Shown here: one piece after another, positions 7,025 through 16,721 of the stretch
Layout of the letters: each line of letters begins with the position of its first letter
Numbering within the stretch: the first letter of the stretch is position 1
NCBI GenBank assembly: GCA_934792465.1
Contig: CAKVOK010000041.1
Span: 1 to 33,291, forward strand
Source: an uncultured Clostridia bacterium
GTDB lineage: Bacteria > Bacillota > Clostridia > RUG12999
Direction of reading: 5' to 3'
DNA: 33,291 nt
Notes under the pieces: model-generated
Databases searched by the model: none
The model's input: only the letters and a program-made list of their open reading frames with translations
What the model was told of the DNA's origin: nothing
Program-made: the position numbers and the translations under genes

Positions 7025-8485
7025 ATGTTAAAAAAAGGCTTGATATTTATTCTTTGTGCGTCAATGGTGGCGACATTTCTCTGTGGATGCGGAAAAAACG
7101 GCGGAAACGAACAAAACGGCAAAACTCTTAAATGGTATGCACGTATAAACAAGCAAAGCACAAATGATGCGGTTTTTAAAAAGGCTTCGGAGTTGACTCA
7201 AGAAAAACTTGGAGTAAAGCTTAATATAATTCCGCTAGAGGATTATAACACAAAAATTTCTGTTATAAATGCAAGCGGAGAAAGCTATGATATTGCATAC
7301 AGTTCAAGCACGGTAAATAATTATTATCAGAATATAGCAAACGGTAATTTTCTTGAACTTGATGAGCTGCTGCCGAAATACGCACCGAAACTTTATAAAT
7401 CTATGGATAGTGAAATGTGGGACGGTATACGTGTAAACGGCAAAATATACGGTGTAATGAATCAGCAGATTTTTGCACGCGGACCGGCAATGTTTATACC
7501 GGCTTCAAATATCGCAAAGCTTGGTATTAATACAGAAGAATACGCTGATTATTCATTGGAAGATTATGAGAAGTATTTAAGACTTATAAAGGAAAAAACC
7601 GGGGGATATACGTATTTGCCGCACGTTTGGACCGGTGGAGGATATCAGATGTTTGGTCTTGAACTCGTTTTGGGAAGCAATCTGCCGGGTGCGATTTACT
7701 ATAATGAGAAAAAACCGACTATAATTAATCAATATGAAACAAAAGAATACAAAGAATATATAAAACTCCGTGAAAAATGGGTGAAGGAAGGACTTACGGC
7801 GCCTATGGAAACGAGTGAAAACGATATAAATCAGTTTGCAGGAAAAGCAGATGAAATTATACCTTGGCTCGGATTTATGCCAACGTATAAACCGGGTGTT
7901 GAACAGGAGCAGAAGCAAGTATATAATGTTGATATATCGGTAACTACAAAGACTCAGCCTTTACTTACAAGCTATGGACTTGTGGCAACAATGGCAGTGG
8001 TAAATTCCGAAACAAAAAATCCTGAAAAATCAGTAGAATTTCTTGAATATCTGAACACCGATAAAGAATTTTACAATTTGCTTGTTTACGGTATAGAGGG
8101 TGTAAACTATGAAAAGACAGGAGAGGATAGAATAAAGCTGCTTGATAAGGTACGATATTCTCAGCCGTCATGGGCAATAGGAAACGTGTTTAATTCATAT
8201 TTTGTTGGTGATCAGCAGAATGATATATGGGAAAAAACACGTGAAATCAATAAGAATGCACAAAAGAGTCCTATTTTGGGATTTGCCGCAGATGTTGAAG
8301 ATATTAAGCTGGAGCTTACAAATTGCAGTGCTGTACAGGATGAATATCTCAATATGCTTGATGAAGGACTTGCAGATGTTGATACTACGTATAAAGCATT
8401 TATAACAAAGCTTAAAGCGGCAGGTGTAGATAAGCTGATAGAGAAGCTTAATGTACAGTTGGAACACTGGTATAAAAACAGATGA
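7025..8485 (+). CDS. ABC sugar-binding lipoprotein, LplA/DUF3502 type
   Basis: This is a 486-residue extracellular solute-binding protein. The signal peptide is short and basic-hydrophobic, and the cleavage motif LCGC ends at C22, the likely lipidated cysteine. A Gly/Asn-rich linker follows, then the two-lobed binding fold (TLKWYARINKQSTNDAVFKK, and NASGESYDIAYSS near residue 90). The last 130 residues (ILGFAADVEDIKLELTNCSA and KLKAAGVDKLIEKLNVQLEHW) match the DUF3502 C-terminal domain found only in this lipoprotein group. It would capture the oligosaccharide outside the membrane and deliver it to the two permeases upstream. GGGAGG precedes the ATG. Its stop overlaps the start of the next gene (ATGA). 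The ligand cannot be deduced from the sequence. Confidence 0.9.
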   Translation: MLKKGLIFILCASMVATFLCGCGKNGGNEQNGKTLKWYARINKQSTNDAVFKKASELTQEKLGVKLNIIPLEDYNTKISVINASGESYDIAYSSSTVNNYYQNIANGNFLELDELLPKYAPKLYKSMDSEMWDGIRVNGKIYGVMNQQIFARGPAMFIPASNIAKLGINTEEYADYSLEDYEKYLRLIKEKTGGYTYLPHVWTGGGYQMFGLELVLGSNLPGAIYYNEKKPTIINQYETKEYKEYIKLREKWVKEGLTAPMETSENDINQFAGKADEIIPWLGFMPTYKPGVEQEQKQVYNVDISVTTKTQPLLTSYGLVATMAVVNSETKNPEKSVEFLEYLNTDKEFYNLLVYGIEGVNYEKTGEDRIKLLDKVRYSQPSWAIGNVFNSYFVGDQQNDIWEKTREINKNAQKSPILGFAADVEDIKLELTNCSAVQDEYLNMLDEGLADVDTTYKAFITKLKAAGVDKLIEKLNVQLEHWYKNR

Positions 8486-11400
8486 TCAAGGTTAGAAGAA
8501 TAGGCTTGTTCGTTTTAATGGCAATTGTAATAGGAATTATGCCGTACGAATGTAGAGCTGATGCCATGCGTATGTTTTACGTAAGCACATCCGGAAATGA
8601 TGATGGAGACGGAAGCAAAACCGAACCGTTTAGAACTGTGGAGCGTGCAAGAGATGAGGCACGGAAAATAAATGCCAATATGACCGGAGATATTATTATT
8701 AATATTTTGAGCGGAAGATATGAATTGGAAAAGGAAATTAGACTGCGCTGCGAGGATTCCGGTACAAATGGATATAATGTTATTTACCGTGGTATCGGCA
8801 TGCCGGAAGTTTCCGGTGCAAGAAAAATAGACGGATGGACAAAATGCGGCAACGGAGTGTGGCATGCAAAGGTGGAACTCGAATTTGCACGTGCACTTTA
8901 TGTAAACGGAAAGCCGGCAGTGACAGCAAGAAGTTCAAAAAAGATTGTGGGAAACGAAAATTATTTGACGGAGAATGCGTATTTTAAAAATTCAGAAGGC
9001 TTTTATGTAGATGCGGCGAAAATGCAGGCATTTGATAATCCTGAAGATGTAAGGCTTCATTATACCATTGAATGGAAGGACTATTCCGTTAAGGTTGAGA
9101 ATATTGTGCCGTGTGGCGAAAAGGTTATAGTAATGCCGGAAAATCCGTTGTGGGATAATTATGCCGAGCTTGCAAAAAATACGGCAAGGTTGTTTCCTAC
9201 TTACAATAAAGGATTTATTGCAGAAAATGCATACGAGCTATTGGATGAACCGGGAGAGTTTTATTATAATAAAAAGACAAAAATAATGTATTATATGCCG
9301 AGAGAAAATGAGAATATGAATACGGCGGAAATACTTTGCCCGGCAATAGACAATCTGCTTGTGGTAAGCGGCAGGGATTATGAAAACAAGATACATAATA
9401 TAAAATTTGAGGGGATAAGGTTTGCACATACGTCAAACAGTGTCGCGGAAAATTCAAGCTACTGTACGCAGCAGGGAGAATGCACCACTGTTCCGGCAAC
9501 GCAGGACAGGGCAACGGGTGCGTGCGTTGAACTTAATTGGGCTGAGAACATGGCGGTTACAGGGTGTGAATTTTTCGGTACAGACCTTATAGGGCTTTCG
9601 TTTGCAGAGGGAGTTCTGAACAGCAGTGCAGAGAGCAATGTTTTTACCGATATGGGTTCTGCCGCATTTGTACTTGGCAGACAGACACACAGTAATTTCA
9701 TAAATCCTACAGAAAAGTATTATGCCTCAAATATGAACGGTTCGGCAAATATAATGTTTCGTGCAGCATGGACGGCATCATACAATTGTATAAAAAACGG
9801 AGCAAGCTTTTATTATCTGAATTTTGATTCCGGAAAAGAATTTAACGATACTCCGGGTTGGCTGTGGAAAAACGAGCCATGGGCAGAGGAAAAAGGAATA
9901 AAATCATGGATAAAAGTTGATTTGGGTGATGAATACGATATAAGTAGTATAAAGCTTTCGTTTCAGGCAGACCGTGACGGAATTGCCGCGGATAAAATAC
10001 AGCGCCGAAATTTTGAGGTATTGCTGTCGAATGACAATAGCTTTGGTACATACAAGACGCTAAAGCAATATGATGCCAATACGGCGACTATGTTAAGTAT
10101 AAGCGAACCGGAACATGAAAAATACCGTTATGTAATGCTTAGAAAAACCGTTCCGGAGGCATTTGCACTGTCGGGAATATGGATATACAGCAATGACAGA
10201 AAACCGTTGGGCGAACGTGGAATCTGCAAAAATATTGCATTTAAAAATAACTACATCGCAAGAACCGGAACTGTTCATTGTCAATCGCCGGCAGTGCTGG
10301 TATATTACAGTGAAGCGGCAGAGATAGAGCATAATGAAATATACGATGCGTCATATACCGGAATATCACTTGGCTGGGGTTGGCTTGCAACAATAAACAC
10401 TACAGCAAAAAATAATAAAATACGGTATAATAAAATAGATACATTTACACAGCAGGCAAGCGACGGCGGCGGAATCTATCTGCTTGGAAATCAGAGCAAT
10501 ACAGTGGTATATGGAAACTATATCAAAAATCAGGGGAATTGGGTTGCGGGACTTTATTTTGATGAAGGTTCCGTAGGCATTACGGCAGAAAAGAATGTAA
10601 TACAAAATTGTGCAAATACGCTTCATTTCTGGAACGGCAAAGAGTATAAAGGCAGTGGAAGGGTAAATGTAACAGACACATATGCCGATTCGGACGCAGT
10701 ATCAAGTACAGACGGCAGTAAGTATTTTACATATGATGAAATAAAATTATTTACCCCGGATAAACCCGGTGCAGATGTGCTTAATATCATTGAAAATGCG
10801 GGCATGGAGCCTCAGTATGCTCATCTTGCGGATAAAGCGCCTTGCAATACATCTCCGTTTATTAAAGGACCGGATTTGTATGAGAGCGGAGTGAGGGTGC
10901 AAAACGCAAAGAAATCCGAACGCGCAAGGTATTATGTGCTAACAGCGGAATATCTGCTGAACAATGCAGAATTTGGTAGTTTGCCGTGGCAAATAGACCC
11001 GAAAATGTATTTTGAACTTAAAGAAAAAGCAAGTGCGGTAAAAAACGGAGAAATACGACCGGGTTATATTGAGGTATCCGGAGAATACGAATTGAAAAAA
11101 GCATTGGATGAGGCTTATTCTTCGGTACATCATATGAGCCTTGAGGATACAATAAAATATTGCAAAAAAATGAACATAGATACAACGGAAGCAGAAACGG
11201 CACTGAACGGCAATGCATATGAAAAAGTGCTTGCGGCGAACAACCTTGAAAGCATGGCACAAAATTTGGGCGAAGTGCAGTACATATATGCTGAAAAAGG
11301 CAAAACATCAATGGATTACAAAAATAAAACGGCTGTAATTAAATTTCCTCCGAAAACAGATTTGTCACAGTGTGAAATTCATATTTTAAAGCAAGGTTTA

Positions 11401-13113
11401 CCCGTATATGCAGTAAAGCTGGATTTGCGTACGGAAAAGGTAATTGAAAACAGATGGAAAATAACAGCGGAATGTGAAATGCCGGCAGAAGGTTTACGCA
11501 TGAATAAGGAGGAATGGGAGAATACAAATCCAAATTCTCCGCCTGTGTTTAAGAATGAAAGCGTTTGTTTTCAGCCGTGGTATTATCCGTATATGTACAA
11601 AAAGGCAATCGATCAATATATAAACATGGGAATAAAGATAAACAACTCGGATCGTACAGACGGCGTAAGCTTAATTTTTGGTAATGGTTTTAGAATGGCA
11701 ATTAAGGGGAATGACGTTGTTTTGTATAAAGATGAGAAGGCGGTTGCGAGGGAAGTCAATGCCGGATTCATATACGGCAGTGAAAACGAGCTTGAAATTT
11801 CGTGCAGTGACGGAAATTTTGACGTTATATTGAACAGCAAATGTATTATTAAGGTTCAATGCAGCGATATGTCGGGATATTTCGGAATATACAGTCCAAA
11901 TGTAAAAGCAGAGATTTTCAATTGCGAGTCACTTGCAGAAATAGCACAAAATAAGGCAGTATTCGTAACAAGCTTTTACCCTTATCTCGGAGGCTGGGAA
12001 AATTGGAAAATAAATGACGGCGATGAAAATACGGCATGGACGGTAAGAAATTCACCATATGGATATAGAGCGATAGTAGACCTCGGAGCACAGTATCCGA
12101 TTAGAAGAATAGAGTATTTGCCGAGAAAAGGACAGAACGGCATATACTGCAAGGATGCAAAGGTATATCTTTCAAATGACGGTAAGGCGGAAAATAAAAC
12201 GCATGTGTACTCGTTTGGGGAAAATACGGATACAACAAAATATACAACCGTAAATATGTTGCTTAATGGTACCTATAGATACATAGTCGTTGAAAAGCCC
12301 AAGGATACCGGAGATCTTGCTATTGCAGAGCTTAAGGTATACACATACAAGAAATATACCAATACGGAATCAGACAGCGAAAAAGTTCTTTTAATAAGCA
12401 AGAATATGCCGGCAAAGGCTTCTGCAGGGAATACAAGCGGTCAAAATATAACAAGTCATTATGTTCAACAGGAATACAAACAATCGCTTTTTAATCAGGG
12501 AGAAACAAAATGCATAATAGATTTGGGTGAAGCGTATTACATGGATTATTTTGTTATATCATCCCATAATGCTTGGGAAGAGTACAGAAGAAACTTTAAG
12601 CTTGCTGTGAGCAATGATAAAAATTTTGACAGCTACGATACAGTATGCTATGAAATTGGGAAAATTGCAAATGACGGAATAAAAGTGTATGAGATGCCGG
12701 AGAAATTTAAACAAAATAAATATAGGTATGCTGCCGCAATAGGAATGCCGTGCGAGGACGGCAGTGTAAGATTGCAATTGAACCAACTGGATATATATAC
12801 AAAGGAGAAGCATTTTGAACAAATCGTTCAGCCTATAAAGATTTCGCAGGAGCAAAATACAATCGGAGTGAGTTTTGATATGCTTGCTGCGTCAGCGAAA
12901 CAGTATAAGCTTACATTGGCGGGCTATACAAAAGACGGAAAGCTTGCACAGGTGATTTCCAAGGATACGGGGAAAACACTTAAGGGGTCTTATACAAGTA
13001 TAAACGAAACCTTTGAGGCAAATGCGGATTATTACAAAATAATGCTGTGGGATGCAGAGATAAAGCCAATTTGCGAAGCGGTGTTTTTTGAAAATATCAA
13101 GGAGGAAAAATGA
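8482..13113 (+). CDS. Giant secreted beta-helix glycoside hydrolase-like protein with three F5/8C modules
   Basis: This 1543-residue secreted protein has a signal peptide (cleavage near A26/D27). Residues 30-425 and 577-730 form a right-handed beta-helix. The opening YVSTSGNDDGDG, RTVERARDEARK, LRCEDSGTNG and IDGW follow the pattern of GH141/GH120-type enzymes. An F5/8C (discoidin) module (about 425-575, with SWIKVDLGDEYDISSIKLSF) interrupts the helix. The second helix half carries SDGGGIYLLG (D661) and YFDEGS (D694, E695), candidate catalytic acids by analogy. Then come a helical stretch (about 870-960), a lamin-G-like jelly roll (about 1015-1150), two more F5/8C modules (about 1155-1290 and 1300-1440) and a C-terminal beta-sandwich. 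There is no clear ribosome binding site: the ATG overlaps the previous stop, implying re-initiation. GH141 includes an alpha-L-fucosidase, GH120 a beta-xylosidase. The actual specificity is open. Confidence 0.8.
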   Translation: MIKVRRIGLFVLMAIVIGIMPYECRADAMRMFYVSTSGNDDGDGSKTEPFRTVERARDEARKINANMTGDIIINILSGRYELEKEIRLRCEDSGTNGYNVIYRGIGMPEVSGARKIDGWTKCGNGVWHAKVELEFARALYVNGKPAVTARSSKKIVGNENYLTENAYFKNSEGFYVDAAKMQAFDNPEDVRLHYTIEWKDYSVKVENIVPCGEKVIVMPENPLWDNYAELAKNTARLFPTYNKGFIAENAYELLDEPGEFYYNKKTKIMYYMPRENENMNTAEILCPAIDNLLVVSGRDYENKIHNIKFEGIRFAHTSNSVAENSSYCTQQGECTTVPATQDRATGACVELNWAENMAVTGCEFFGTDLIGLSFAEGVLNSSAESNVFTDMGSAAFVLGRQTHSNFINPTEKYYASNMNGSANIMFRAAWTASYNCIKNGASFYYLNFDSGKEFNDTPGWLWKNEPWAEEKGIKSWIKVDLGDEYDISSIKLSFQADRDGIAADKIQRRNFEVLLSNDNSFGTYKTLKQYDANTATMLSISEPEHEKYRYVMLRKTVPEAFALSGIWIYSNDRKPLGERGICKNIAFKNNYIARTGTVHCQSPAVLVYYSEAAEIEHNEIYDASYTGISLGWGWLATINTTAKNNKIRYNKIDTFTQQASDGGGIYLLGNQSNTVVYGNYIKNQGNWVAGLYFDEGSVGITAEKNVIQNCANTLHFWNGKEYKGSGRVNVTDTYADSDAVSSTDGSKYFTYDEIKLFTPDKPGADVLNIIENAGMEPQYAHLADKAPCNTSPFIKGPDLYESGVRVQNAKKSERARYYVLTAEYLLNNAEFGSLPWQIDPKMYFELKEKASAVKNGEIRPGYIEVSGEYELKKALDEAYSSVHHMSLEDTIKYCKKMNIDTTEAETALNGNAYEKVLAANNLESMAQNLGEVQYIYAEKGKTSMDYKNKTAVIKFPPKTDLSQCEIHILKQGLPVYAVKLDLRTEKVIENRWKITAECEMPAEGLRMNKEEWENTNPNSPPVFKNESVCFQPWYYPYMYKKAIDQYINMGIKINNSDRTDGVSLIFGNGFRMAIKGNDVVLYKDEKAVAREVNAGFIYGSENELEISCSDGNFDVILNSKCIIKVQCSDMSGYFGIYSPNVKAEIFNCESLAEIAQNKAVFVTSFYPYLGGWENWKINDGDENTAWTVRNSPYGYRAIVDLGAQYPIRRIEYLPRKGQNGIYCKDAKVYLSNDGKAENKTHVYSFGENTDTTKYTTVNMLLNGTYRYIVVEKPKDTGDLAIAELKVYTYKKYTNTESDSEKVLLISKNMPAKASAGNTSGQNITSHYVQQEYKQSLFNQGETKCIIDLGEAYYMDYFVISSHNAWEEYRRNFKLAVSNDKNFDSYDTVCYEIGKIANDGIKVYEMPEKFKQNKYRYAAAIGMPCEDGSVRLQLNQLDIYTKEKHFEQIVQPIKISQEQNTIGVSFDMLAASAKQYKLTLAGYTKDGKLAQVISKDTGKTLKGSYTSINETFEANADYYKIMLWDAEIKPICEAVFFENIKEEK

Positions 13114-16100
13114 TGGTAAAAAAATATACGGTACTTTTGATTATCCTTTCTTTTGTACTTTGTGTAACGCCCGTATGTGCGCAAAATGTCATTATGAAGG
13201 AGTATTATGTCAGTGTAAACGGAGATGACGGCGGTGACGGCAGTCGTGAATCACCTTTTAAAACCATAGAACGTGCAAGAGATGAAGTTAGGAAAATAAA
13301 CGGCAATATGACGGGTGATATTATTGTAAATATAGAATCCGGAAGATATGAAACAGACCATGAAATAAGGCTGCGCAAAGAGGATTCGGGCACAAATGGT
13401 TTCGATATAATTTATAGAGGCAATAAGGGAGATATGCCCGAAATTTCCGGAGGTATGCAAATACTCGGTTGGCAGAAAGGTGAAAACGGGTTGTGGCAGG
13501 CACCGTGTGATGCGGAGTTTGTGCGAGAACTTTATATAAACGGGAGACCCGGTGTGCGTGCGCGTAGCAGCAATATGATTGCCGGAGATGAAAACTATAA
13601 GGGTAAATATGAATATTCCGAGGGCTTTTATATTGATAAATCGAAAATGGGTCTGTATAAAAATCCACAGGATATACAGCTGCATTGGGTTGTATACTGG
13701 AAATCCAAATTTGTAAATGTGCGTGATATTATTCAGGATCCGGAAAACGAAAATCGTGTCATTGTAAAAATGGATGATGTGGTATGGAATAATATAATAA
13801 AGAATAATGCAAAGGAAGCAAGTATTTGGTATACGGTTGAATTTGCGGTTGAAAATGCATTCGAGCTTCTGGATGAGCCGGGAGAATTTTATTATGATAA
13901 ACAAAAGAAAATTATTTATTATATGCCTCGGGCAGACGAAAATCCCGAAACGGCTGAAATAATAGCACCGAGAGTTGACCAAATTTTAAAGCTTTGGGGC
14001 ACGGATGCTGATAATAAGCTTCAGAATGTACGTTTTGAAAATATATGCTTTGAGCACAGCTGTTATTCCATTATGGAACAAACATATGCGGGCGGACAGG
14101 GGGAGATACCTAACGTTTCGGGTGTCCCCGGACGTGCAACCCCGGGCAGTGTGGATTTGCGATGGACGAATAACGTAGATATTGAGGGATGCAAATTCTT
14201 CGGGCTTGCATCAGTGGGGCTTTCCCTTACGGACGGTGTAAAGAACAGCGAGATAAAGGGAAATGTATTCACCGATATAGGTTCAAGTGCTGTTGTTATG
14301 GGGCAGTATGAGCACTATAAATATGAAGAACCTAAGAAAAAGGACGGTCCGACAAATATCAGCTGGAAAAAGCCATGGACTGCATCTTATGTATATAGCA
14401 CACGCACATACATTGCAAATGAATGTATAAACGGTAAGTATGACAGTCGTGACGAGGATGACATAAGTCCGTACAAGGTATGGTATAATGAGCCGTGGGC
14501 AAGCGAAAAGGGGATAAAAAGCTGGATAAGGCTTGACCTTGAAGATGAATATTCAATAGACAGTATACGTCTTTCATTTGAAGAGGACAGTGATAAAAAC
14601 ACTGTAAGTAATATTCAAAAAAGTAATATTGAGGTACTTGTTTCAAACGATAAACATTTTAGTACCTACAAAACCCTGGCTCAAATAGGCGAAAATAAGG
14701 ATATGGTTACAGAGATAAAAGGCTGTGATGAAAAATACCGTTATGTTATGGTAAGAAAAACAGAAGCTGAACCGTTTGCAATATCAGGAATATGGGTATA
14801 CAGCTATGATGAAAAGCCGAAAGGCTGGCGAGGAATATGCACAGATAACATAATTTCGAATAACTATATCACAAGAGCGGCAACTGAAAATATGCAGGGA
14901 CTTGGCATTTTGGTATACTATACGCTTAATTCGGTTGTTGAGCATAATGAGATAAGCAATTTGCCTTACAGCGGTATTTCTATGGGCTGGGGCTGGGACA
15001 GAACCCCTACAGAGCTTTCGGGAAACAACAAAATAAATTATAACCGCATAGACAGGGTTATGCAGAATGTGAATGACGGTGCCGGTATTTATACTCTTGG
15101 AATTTTGCATAATACGGAGATAAAGGGAAATTATATTTCTAACGTAATAAATGACTGGGCAGGGATTTATCTCGATAACGGTTCAACGGGAATTACAGTT
15201 GAAAATAATATAATAACAAATGCGGGTCATTCGGTGCTTACAAATACGGGAACAAGAGGCAATACGGTAAAGGGAACGTATACCGACGGGGGCACTTATC
15301 TGAATTACAGCAGTGAAAAAAATAACGTGAGTCAGGAAAAAATTTTTTCTGTGTCGGATATGCCGTACGATGCGGCAAAAATTGCCGGAAATGCAGGTCT
15401 TGAAGAAGAATATAAGTATATCAGGGAGAGAGCGGACAGCTTTGAAAGTCCGTATTTGAAAGGACCGTATCAGACAAGCGCATATAACCGTGTATATAAT
15501 CTGAAAGCAAGCGACAAAATGAGCAAACTTAAACCGGAGGCAAAAACTGTACTTAAAAACGGAAATTTCGGAATTTTGCCGTGGCAGTTTGCTCCGGAAC
15601 TCAAAGATAAACTTGAATTTTATATAAACCGTGCGGATAATGCAAAAGACAGAGGCGATGAAACATCGTCCGGTCATATAGAAGAACAATTTATGATTCT
15701 TGATACCCTTGATGAGCTATATGCAAGCTGTACACATCCGGGCTGGAATAAAATGCTTGAAATGTGCGAAGAAAAAATAAATACCGCATCAACGGACAAA
15801 AAAGAGGGTGGGTATGAAAAAACGTCGCTTGCGGAGTTTAAAAAGTCGGTAACTGCAATAAAAAGCAAAAGTCCGCAAAGCAGAGAAGATAAGTTCGCAA
15901 TGTCGACAGAGCTTGAAAAAGCGTATGAAAAACTTGAAGCGTCATCATATAAGGCTGATATAACAGCGGTATATATACCGGATGGTGTTACAGAGATAGA
16001 CAAGGAAATGCATACTGTAAACGTTACCGTATGGGGAAACTGCGATTTAAAAAAGCTTATGCCGAAAATTTCGGTATCCGACGGAGCAAAGGTGGCTACG

Positions 16101-16721
16101 GATTTATCAAAAAAAGATTTAAAAAAACCGGCAGATATTCCGGTATATAATGAAAAACTCGGAAATTATGTTCATTGGACTCTCAATGTTATTCAGTCTA
16201 CTGACAAAAATTGTGAGTCGGGCTGGAAAAGTGTGAATAAAAACACAATAATTCCGCAGATAGGCGGCAAGGTGACGATTCAGCCGTACTTTGAGCCGAC
16301 AATGTATACAAAACCGATTGAAAAGGAAACGGAATTTGAAATTTGTGCTTATACACCCGATGTAAAAGAGGGGATAGGAATAATTTTTGCTTCGCAGTCA
16401 GATTCACCGGAATTAAATGCAAAATATGAAAAAAATACTTATTGCGAATTGAATGTTTTGGGAGAAACCATACAGCTTTGTAAGGTAATTTCGGGCGAAA
16501 AAAGCGTTTGCGCTGAGGTTAAAAATACAAGGTTTAAATATGGTGAGGCAAATAAAATTAAAATTAATGCGGAAAAGGAGGGAGAACTTTTAAGGGTAAG
16601 GATAAGTTTAAACGGAAGACATCTGTTTGATACGTTAGTATCGGGAGTCTTGAGTCAAAAAGGATTTTTTGGAATAAGAACCCAAAACGAAAAAATTATA
16701 TTAGGAGGTTTTGAACAATGA
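13110..16721 (+). CDS. Second secreted beta-helix glycoside hydrolase-like protein, paralogue
   Basis: This 1203-residue paralogue of the preceding protein has a signal peptide with cleavage near A24/Q25. The N-terminal half aligns with its neighbour along its length: YVSVNGDDGGDGS, KTIERARDEVRKINGNMTGD, LRKEDSGTNGF. An F5/8C-like module again splits the helix (about residues 430-570), and the second half carries NDGAGIYTLG (D656) and YLDNGS (D689, N690). The C-terminus differs: a helical segment (about 815-970), an Ig-like stretch (about 980-1040) and a jelly-roll domain (about 1050-1203), with no terminal F5/8C modules. The start overlaps the previous stop. A second ATG three bases later (13113) is better spaced from GGAGG at 13101-13105 and may be the one used. 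Tandem duplication followed by divergence is the likely origin. Confidence 0.8.
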   Translation: MMVKKYTVLLIILSFVLCVTPVCAQNVIMKEYYVSVNGDDGGDGSRESPFKTIERARDEVRKINGNMTGDIIVNIESGRYETDHEIRLRKEDSGTNGFDIIYRGNKGDMPEISGGMQILGWQKGENGLWQAPCDAEFVRELYINGRPGVRARSSNMIAGDENYKGKYEYSEGFYIDKSKMGLYKNPQDIQLHWVVYWKSKFVNVRDIIQDPENENRVIVKMDDVVWNNIIKNNAKEASIWYTVEFAVENAFELLDEPGEFYYDKQKKIIYYMPRADENPETAEIIAPRVDQILKLWGTDADNKLQNVRFENICFEHSCYSIMEQTYAGGQGEIPNVSGVPGRATPGSVDLRWTNNVDIEGCKFFGLASVGLSLTDGVKNSEIKGNVFTDIGSSAVVMGQYEHYKYEEPKKKDGPTNISWKKPWTASYVYSTRTYIANECINGKYDSRDEDDISPYKVWYNEPWASEKGIKSWIRLDLEDEYSIDSIRLSFEEDSDKNTVSNIQKSNIEVLVSNDKHFSTYKTLAQIGENKDMVTEIKGCDEKYRYVMVRKTEAEPFAISGIWVYSYDEKPKGWRGICTDNIISNNYITRAATENMQGLGILVYYTLNSVVEHNEISNLPYSGISMGWGWDRTPTELSGNNKINYNRIDRVMQNVNDGAGIYTLGILHNTEIKGNYISNVINDWAGIYLDNGSTGITVENNIITNAGHSVLTNTGTRGNTVKGTYTDGGTYLNYSSEKNNVSQEKIFSVSDMPYDAAKIAGNAGLEEEYKYIRERADSFESPYLKGPYQTSAYNRVYNLKASDKMSKLKPEAKTVLKNGNFGILPWQFAPELKDKLEFYINRADNAKDRGDETSSGHIEEQFMILDTLDELYASCTHPGWNKMLEMCEEKINTASTDKKEGGYEKTSLAEFKKSVTAIKSKSPQSREDKFAMSTELEKAYEKLEASSYKADITAVYIPDGVTEIDKEMHTVNVTVWGNCDLKKLMPKISVSDGAKVATDLSKKDLKKPADIPVYNEKLGNYVHWTLNVIQSTDKNCESGWKSVNKNTIIPQIGGKVTIQPYFEPTMYTKPIEKETEFEICAYTPDVKEGIGIIFASQSDSPELNAKYEKNTYCELNVLGETIQLCKVISGEKSVCAEVKNTRFKYGEANKIKINAEKEGELLRVRISLNGRHLFDTLVSGVLSQKGFFGIRTQNEKIILGGFEQ

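Noticed and set aside
13251..13982. A 243-codon minus-strand reading frame inside the second beta-helix gene
   Set aside because: It is a shadow of the real gene on the other strand, with unlikely composition, no ribosome binding site and no domain.
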